A DNA stretch of 64,000 nucleotides from Chitinophaga sp. GbtcB8 (GTDB lineage Bacteria; Bacteroidota; Bacteroidia; Chitinophagales; Chitinophagaceae): assembly GCF_019091455.1 (NCBI RefSeq), contig NZ_JAGXJN010000004.1, positions 62,001-126,000 of the forward strand, read 5' to 3'. The position numbers were made by a program, and so were the translations under genes. Below the pieces are notes generated by a model. It was given only the letters and a program-made list of their open reading frames with translations, was not told the DNA's origin and did not search any database. Of the stretch, positions 59,425-64,000 are shown one piece after another. Position 1 is the stretch's first letter; each line of letters begins with the position of its first letter.

Positions 59425-59952
59425 ATGGCAGAAATTAACACCGCATCCGCTACTGGCCGCGGCCGGGGCGACGTACGCCGCAAAGTACATTCCACCCGCG
59501 TTGACATGACTCCTATGGTTGACCTGGGCTTTTTACTCATTACTTTTTTCATGCTCACCACCACCCTTGCAAAACCAAAAACAATGGACCTTACTATGCC
59601 CCGCGCTGATGGTGATTCCATGGCTTTACCGGATAGTAAAGCGCTTACCATTATGCTGGGCAGCCGTGACCGTGTGGCCTGGTATGAAGGTATGGGTAAT
59701 GATCCTGCAAACCCGCCACAGGTGCAGTACAGCAGCTTTGCCGCACGTAATGGCATTGGCGATGTAATACGCAGCAAACGCCGGCAGGTAATGGAAAAGT
59801 TCGGGAAGAATGAATTGATGGTGCTGATAAAAGCAGACAATACTTCCAACTATAAGAACGTAGTGGATATTATGGATGAAATGCTGATCAATGATGTTGC
59901 CCGCTACGCAATGGTTGATATTACCGGCCAGGAAAAAGGTTTCCTCCAATAG
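59425..59952 (+). CDS. exbD: ExbD/TolR family biopolymer transport protein
   Basis: This is the inner-membrane, proton-motive-force-coupled subunit of a TonB/Tol-type system, 175 residues. A basic N terminus (GRGRGDVRRKVHSTR) precedes the single transmembrane helix with the conserved Asp (VDMTPMVDLGFLLITFFMLT). A periplasmic domain follows (KNELMVLIKADNTSNYKNVV, DIMDEMLIND). ExbD works with ExbB and TonB, but no exbB or tonB is adjacent. The ATG at 59425 is chosen because upstream in-frame codons are read from the hairpin repeat and the AT-rich leader. Confidence 0.86.
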   Translation: MAEINTASATGRGRGDVRRKVHSTRVDMTPMVDLGFLLITFFMLTTTLAKPKTMDLTMPRADGDSMALPDSKALTIMLGSRDRVAWYEGMGNDPANPPQVQYSSFAARNGIGDVIRSKRRQVMEKFGKNELMVLIKADNTSNYKNVVDIMDEMLINDVARYAMVDITGQEKGFLQ

Positions 59953-59995
59953 TTTAGTTATACCCCGCTTCTCATATCTCCATACCTGTTACCCC

Positions 59996-60036
59996 GCCCC
60001 TTGTCAACTTCAGCAATTGTACAAGGGGCTTTTTTG
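59996..60036 (+). terminator. intrinsic terminator after exbD
   Basis: The stem GCCCCTTGT / ACAAGGGGC (9 bp, loop of 16 nt) is followed by TTTTTTG. It ends the exbD transcript 44 bp after its stop codon. Confidence 0.8.
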
Positions 60037-60099
60037 TGCGTTTATTAATTCATGATCTTACATTTTTACGGTAACTTTATTTCTCCTAAATAAACCATT

Positions 60100-61059
60100 A
60101 TGGCAACTATCACTCACTCCATCCCTGTTGTAGACCTGGCCGCCTTTACCTCCGGCGATGCCAAAAGCAAAGCAGCCTTTGTGCAGGCATTAGGAAAAGC
60201 CTATGAAGAAGTAGGTTTTGTAGCGGTAAAGAACCATGGTATCCCGGATGCGTTGATAGCCGATCTGTATAAATACGTACAACAATTTTTTGCATTGCCC
60301 TCTGATACCAAGTATCAGTATGAGATCCCTGAGCTGGCCGGCCAGCGGGGTTATACCTCGTTCGGGAAGGAGCATGCCAAGGGTTTTGATGCTCCGGACC
60401 TGAAAGAATTTTTCCAGTTTGGGCAAGAGGTGGAAGATGATGATCCGGTGAAAGATGAATACCCGCCGAATGTGGTGGTAAAAGAGGTGCCGGAATTCAC
60501 ACCTACCTTTCATAAAGCATACCGTGCTTTTGAAAAAAGCGGTAAATACCTGTTACAGGCCATTGCCATTTTCCTGGGGCTGGATGAGCATTACTTTGAT
60601 ACCCAGGTACATAATGGCAATTCTATTTTACGCGCCATCCATTACCCGCCCATTACACAGGAACCCAAATCCGCTATCCGTGCGGAGCAGCATGAAGACA
60701 TTAATCTTATTACCCTGCTGGTAGGTGCTTCTGCAGACGGGTTACAGATCCTGGACAAACAGGATAACTGGGTACCGGTTACTTCCCTGCCGGAACAAAT
60801 TGTAGTGAATGTAGGCGATATGTTACAGCGCCTTACCAATAACCGTTTAAAATCCACCACCCACCGCGTGGTAAACCCGCCCCGGGAAATGTGGCATACC
60901 AGCCGTTACTCCATCCCCTTCTTCCTGCATCCCAAATCCGGGATGCCGCTGAACTGCCTGGAAAGCTGTATAACGGATACGCACCCACAGGAATATGCGC
61001 CCATTACTGCCGGTGAATATTTAGACGAGCGTTTAAGAGAGATCGGATTGAAAAAATGA
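60100..61059 (+). CDS. isopenicillin N synthase-family 2OG-Fe(II) dioxygenase
   Basis: This is a 319-residue cytoplasmic Fe(II)/2-oxoglutarate-type oxygenase. The N-terminal DIOX_N domain (SIPVVDLAAFTSGDAKSKAA, GFVAVKNHGIPDALIADLY) is followed by the double-stranded beta-helix with the HxD...H triad: RAEQHEDINLITLLVG (HED) and KSTTHRVVNPP. The 2OG-binding RYSIPFF follows. The family makes many hydroxylated or cyclised metabolites; the substrate here is unknown. It is a single gene downstream of the exbD terminator. Confidence 0.9.
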   Translation: MATITHSIPVVDLAAFTSGDAKSKAAFVQALGKAYEEVGFVAVKNHGIPDALIADLYKYVQQFFALPSDTKYQYEIPELAGQRGYTSFGKEHAKGFDAPDLKEFFQFGQEVEDDDPVKDEYPPNVVVKEVPEFTPTFHKAYRAFEKSGKYLLQAIAIFLGLDEHYFDTQVHNGNSILRAIHYPPITQEPKSAIRAEQHEDINLITLLVGASADGLQILDKQDNWVPVTSLPEQIVVNVGDMLQRLTNNRLKSTTHRVVNPPREMWHTSRYSIPFFLHPKSGMPLNCLESCITDTHPQEYAPITAGEYLDERLREIGLKK

Positions 61060-61112
61060 CCATTCAGCTTATTTGAGGTCTGAATGTTTCAATTTTGTTT
61101 TTAACTTCGGCT

Positions 61113-62306
61113 GTGTTCCTACGTCATATACCTTTTTTAAAGGCTGTTTTGTTTCACAGTATTACGGCTTACGGGGGGCCTCAGGGCCATCTGGCCATGA
61201 TGCTGAAAACCTTTGTGCAGCAACGTAGAGATGTTACGGAAGAAGAGCTGATGGAATACAATGCCTTCTGCCAGCTGCTGCCGGGCGCTTCCTCCACGCA
61301 AACCCTTACCCTTATTGGCTATAAGCGGGGTGGCGTACCCCTGGCGTTTATGACCCTGCTGATCTGGATCACACCTGCCTGCCTGTTAATGGGCTCCCTG
61401 AGCTTCCTGCTGCAATACTTTGACAAGAAAGCGCTGAACGTAGATATTTTCAAATTCGTACAGCCTATGGCGGTAGGCTTCCTGGCTTATGGCGGTTTGC
61501 GCGCTTATAAGATCAGTATCCGTAATACGGCTACCTTTTTTATTATGCTGGTGGCCATGGCAGCCGCACTTTTCCTGAAATCACCCTGGACCTTTCCCTC
61601 CCTGATCATACTGGGCGGCATTGTATCCAATTTCAGTAATAAACGTATTCCCGGTTCTACAGAAGCGCCCCGTAAAATACAGTGGACCAACCTATGGCTC
61701 TTTGCCCTGCTGTTTATACTGGCGGGCTTTTTCTCAGAATTGGCGCGTACCCATAACTGGATCACGCGCAGACCCTTTAACCTGTTTGAGAACTTTTACC
61801 GTTTTGGCAGCCTGGTATTTGGCGGCGGCGACATCCTTATTGCCATGATGCTGGAACAATATGTTACCCGCGCCAAAACACAGTTTATGAGCGGCACGGA
61901 ACTGCTGACCGGGGCTGGTATTATGCGCGCTTTACCCGGACCTACCTTCTCTTTGTCGGCCTATGTGGGCGGGATGGTTATGCGTAACCTGGGTATGGGT
62001 TACCAGTTCCTGGGCTGCATACTGGCGCCGCTGGCTATATTTTTACCCAGCCTGCTGCTGGTGCTGTTCTTCTTTCCCATCTGGCATAACCTGAAAAAGT
62101 ATGTAGTTATTTACCGGGCATTGGAAGGTATTAATGCCGTGGTGGTGGGTATTATGTGGGCAGCCACTATTATGCTGTTCATGGCTGTTACGCCTCACTG
62201 GTATAACCTGCTGATCATGGCCACCACGCTGGCTATCCTGTGTATGACCCGGCTGCCTTCTCCCTTTATTGTACTGGCCTGTTTATTATTAGGCTGGTGG
62301 CTTTAG
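61113..62306 (+). CDS. chrA: chromate efflux transporter (CHR family)
   Basis: The polytopic membrane protein has about 397 residues with two CHR domains. The first has [20 protein letters not shown] and [20 protein letters not shown]. The second ([40 protein letters not shown]) repeats the pattern. It exports chromate or a related anion. No ATG exists at the expected N terminus; GTG at 61113 is preferred because a near-consensus -7 box (TAACTTCG) ends 3 nt before it, and TTG at 61095 is an alternative. It overlaps the convergent NtrC-type gene by 4 bp. Confidence 0.88.
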   Translation: MFLRHIPFLKAVLFHSITAYGGPQGHLAMMLKTFVQQRRDVTEEELMEYNAFCQLLPGASSTQTLTLIGYKRGGVPLAFMTLLIWITPACLLMGSLSFLLQYFDKKALNVDIFKFVQPMAVGFLAYGGLRAYKISIRNTATFFIMLVAMAAALFLKSPWTFPSLIILGGIVSNFSNKRIPGSTEAPRKIQWTNLWLFALLFILAGFFSELARTHNWITRRPFNLFENFYRFGSLVFGGGDILIAMMLEQYVTRAKTQFMSGTELLTGAGIMRALPGPTFSLSAYVGGMVMRNLGMGYQFLGCILAPLAIFLPSLLLVLFFFPIWHNLKKYVVIYRALEGINAVVVGIMWAATIMLFMAVTPHWYNLLIMATTLAILCMTRLPSPFIVLACLLLGWWL

Positions 62307-63640
62307 ATGCCGTACTCCTTGATCTTATTGTATAGGGTAGTTAATCCTATTTCCATTAATTCTGCGGCTTTGGTCTTATTGCCTTTGGTATAAGCCAGCA
62401 CTTTTAAGATGTGCTGTTTTTCCATGCCGGCCAGGCTCAGGGAAGCAGGGTCACCCCCTTGCTGGTTCCATAAAAAGTCAAGGGGTAATACAGCGGCATC
62501 CAGCATATCCGTATCCGTTAGTATTACAGCGCGTTCTATTACATTACGCAGCTCACGGATATTCCCTTTCCAGGTATGCTGTTGCAGGGCCTGTAAAAAG
62601 GCGGGGGTCATATTGCTTACACGCTTATTAAGCTTGGGGCCCAGCTGCTGTATAAACCACATGGCCAGTTCAGGAATATCCTCCTTGCGCTGGTTCAGGG
62701 AAGGCAGCTGCACTTGGAAAGCAGAAAGGCGGTAGAACAGGTCGGCCCGGAAATGCCCGTTACTGATCTCTGTTTCCAGGTTACGGTTGGTAGCGGCAAT
62801 AATACGTACATCCGTTTTAGTGGGTACCGCCTCTCCTACGCGGTAAAATTCCTGGGTTTCCAGCACCCGCAGCAGCTTGGCCGGCAGCTCTACTGGCATT
62901 TCCCCTATCTCATCCAGGAAAATGGTGCCGCCGCGCGCTTCCTCAAAAAAACCTTTCCGGTCTTTGGCAGCGCCGGTAAAGGCGCCTGCTACATAACCAA
63001 ACAATTCACTTTCCAGCAGCTCCTTACCAAAAGCGCTGCAGTTCACCGCTACAAAAGGCTGCTGCTTGCGCCTGCTGCCCTGGTGTATGGCCTGGGCAAA
63101 TACTTCCTTACCGGCGCCGGTTTCGCCTAATAACAATACTGTAATATCTGCCGGCGCTACCTTTTCAGCCAGCGTTATGGCAGCTTTAATAGCCGGCGAC
63201 CGGCCTATAATATTTTCAAAGCTGTATTTGCTGCCTATCTTTTTTTCCAGCTCCCGCACGCGGAACTGCAGTAAAGCCTTGTCCATGGCTTTGCTTACCA
63301 GCGGTAGTATTTTATTATTATCATCGCCCTTGGTAATATAATCAAAGGCGCCGTTCTTAATGGCCTGCACACCATCGGCAATATTGCCGTAGGCAGTTAG
63401 TACAATGATCTCTGTATCCGGGTGGGCGGTTTTAATAGTGTGGGCAAGGTCTACGCCATTGCCATCGGGGAGCTTTACGTCGGATAATACTACCTGGATC
63501 TCCTCTTTTTCCAGCAGCTTCCGGGCGTTACGGGCATTGGCGGCTTCATACAGCGTATAACCTTCCAGTGCTAATAAACGGCTGAGCAGCTTACGCAGCT
63601 GCTCTTCATCATCGATAAGGAGAATATTACCTTTTGGCAT
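62303..63640 (-). CDS. NtrC-family sigma-54-dependent response regulator
   Basis: The 445-residue regulator starts with a receiver domain (acidic pocket [10 protein letters not shown], phosphoacceptor Asp54 in [13 protein letters not shown]). The AAA+ sigma-54-activator domain follows with Walker [20 protein letters not shown], the sigma-54-contacting GAFTGA loop in [15 protein letters not shown], and Walker [14 protein letters not shown] Fis-type HTH ([18 protein letters not shown]) ends the protein. The start at 63640 is chosen over 63706 because a perfect -7 box (TACCTTTG, 63652-63645) ends 4 nt upstream of it and the hairpin repeat begins just beyond. Its sensor kinase is not adjacent. 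Confidence 0.94.
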   Translation of the reverse strand: MPKGNILLIDDEEQLRKLLSRLLALEGYTLYEAANARNARKLLEKEEIQVVLSDVKLPDGNGVDLAHTIKTAHPDTEIIVLTAYGNIADGVQAIKNGAFDYITKGDDNNKILPLVSKAMDKALLQFRVRELEKKIGSKYSFENIIGRSPAIKAAITLAEKVAPADITVLLLGETGAGKEVFAQAIHQGSRRKQQPFVAVNCSAFGKELLESELFGYVAGAFTGAAKDRKGFFEEARGGTIFLDEIGEMPVELPAKLLRVLETQEFYRVGEAVPTKTDVRIIAATNRNLETEISNGHFRADLFYRLSAFQVQLPSLNQRKEDIPELAMWFIQQLGPKLNKRVSNMTPAFLQALQQHTWKGNIRELRNVIERAVILTDTDMLDAAVLPLDFLWNQQGGDPASLSLAGMEKQHILKVLAYTKGNKTKAAELMEIGLTTLYNKIKEYGI

Positions 63641-63644
63641 GGAG

Positions 63645-63652
63645 CAAAGGTA
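63645..63652 (-). promoter_or_regulatory. -7 box 4 nt before the NtrC-type gene (leaderless type)
   Basis: TACCTTTG on the minus strand matches TAnnTTTG and ends 4 nt before the start codon at 63640, favouring that start and a leaderless mRNA. Confidence 0.45.
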
Positions 63653-63659
63653 ATTACGA

Positions 63660-63733
63660 ATTGAATGCGGAACGCTTAACGCTAAAATGCAGCGGGCGTT
63701 TGGCATTAAGCGTTAAGCATTCAGCGTTCCGCC
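63660..63733. repeat. hairpin, AACGCTTAACGC word family
   Basis: The left arm (63660-63690) is TTGAATGCGGAACGCTTAAC, GCTAAAATGC. The right arm (63696-63733) is GGCGTTTGGCATTAAGCG, TTAAGCATTCAGCG, TTCCGCC. It overlaps the stop codon of the LigD-like gene at 63721. The words are shared with 7362-7458 and 46175-46282. Confidence 0.7.
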
Positions 63734-64000
63734 GTTTCTATTTGTTTGATCACTTTCTTCAGATCATTTTTTGCCTGCTGCGTGGGTTGCCACAGATCAC
63801 CTTTTTCTTCGAGCCGCTGCAACATATTGTGCATAGTAAAGTCTGAGATCTGCAGCTGGTCATTCACTTCTTCCCACAACAGTGGCGCGGATACCGTGGC
63901 TCCCGGCTTGGGGCGTACGGCGTAGGGTGCGGCTACGGTTTGCCCGCGGCTGTTCTGCAAAAAATCTACGTACACCTTTTTCTTGCGGGCCGATTTTGCC
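63721..64000 (-). CDS. ligD: DNA ligase D polymerase (PolDom/LigD-Pol) domain, partial
   Basis: The 3' end of a gene runs off the right edge of the window, so only the C-terminal 92 residues are seen. The segment KKKVYVDFLQNSRGQTVAAP followed by YAVRPKPGATVSAPLLWEEV is the terminal part of the archaeo-eukaryotic-primase-like polymerase domain of LigD, which fills gaps and adds ribonucleotides in Ku-dependent end joining. In the full enzyme this domain may be C-terminal, as in many bacterial LigD proteins. Ku is not visible in the window. Confidence 0.8.
   Translation of the reverse strand, partial: AKSARKKKVYVDFLQNSRGQTVAAPYAVRPKPGATVSAPLLWEEVNDQLQISDFTMHNMLQRLEEKGDLWQPTQQAKNDLKKVIKQIETAER

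Overview
This 64 kb window is ordinary chromosomal DNA from a member of the Bacteroidota, most likely a Chitinophaga-like Chitinophagaceae. The evidence is a set of lineage-typical genes (gldC, DUF4290, DUF6089, IPExxxVDY, bacterial GH3, two BamA/TamA-type barrels, a Rho with a long acidic insert), promoters matching the Bacteroidota consensus (TTG, about 19 bp, TAnnTTTG), and no Shine-Dalgarno-like leaders. About 60 protein genes, one tRNA-like RNA, one candidate small RNA and several intrinsic terminators can be supported. There is no rRNA, CRISPR array, insertion sequence or prophage.

Layout. 0.1-13.8 kb is a minus-strand run: envelope genes (bamA, uppS, a DUF6089 barrel protein, nadK, a second BamA/TamA-like protein), a CBS protein, a hydrolase, cvpA, a YqeY-like gene, gldC, a glycosyltransferase, a lipoprotein and an OppC-type permease. 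13.9-19.5 kb is on the plus strand and carries a type VI secretion-type cassette: VgrG fused to a C-terminal metzincin-like protease, a lipoprotein that is the natural immunity candidate, and a DUF4280/PAAR-like tip protein. 19.5-32 kb mixes a glycosyltransferase, a broken M23 lipoprotein, acyl-CoA dehydrogenase, a cell-wall amidase, an AhpD-like protein, an orphan 2-oxoacid:ferredoxin oxidoreductase beta subunit, LysE, GH3, an inositol monophosphatase-like gene and thiL. 32-48 kb is mostly minus strand: an ArnT-like transferase, nagA, a VOC protein, an omega-amidase-like gene, recX, uvrD/pcrA, an ECF sigma factor, an M28 peptidase, rpiB, tatC, a CorC-like protein, gmk, murA and DUF4290. 48-64 kb holds a hydrolase, an Lrp/AsnC regulator, the tRNA-like gene, trmB, DUF5522, an alkyltransferase-like gene, a LytS/LytT-type two-component pair, rho, asnS, exbD, a 2OG-Fe(II) oxygenase, chrA, an NtrC-type regulator and the end of a LigD polymerase-domain gene.

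Four things stand out. (1) A tRNA-like gene at 49955-50096 has a class II (Leu-like) body, a 73-nt variable arm, and an Asp-type GUC anticodon with G73, and it has its own promoter and terminator. (2) The VgrG-protease / lipoprotein / PAAR-like cassette looks like an effector-immunity module. (3) Gene spacers carry at least a dozen long imperfect hairpins whose two arms are built from degenerate tandem copies of one short word, with the word differing between families. (4) At least six genes have a perfect TAnnTTTG box ending 4-5 nt before the start codon, which predicts leaderless mRNAs. MurA also carries Asp in place of the fosfomycin-target Cys.
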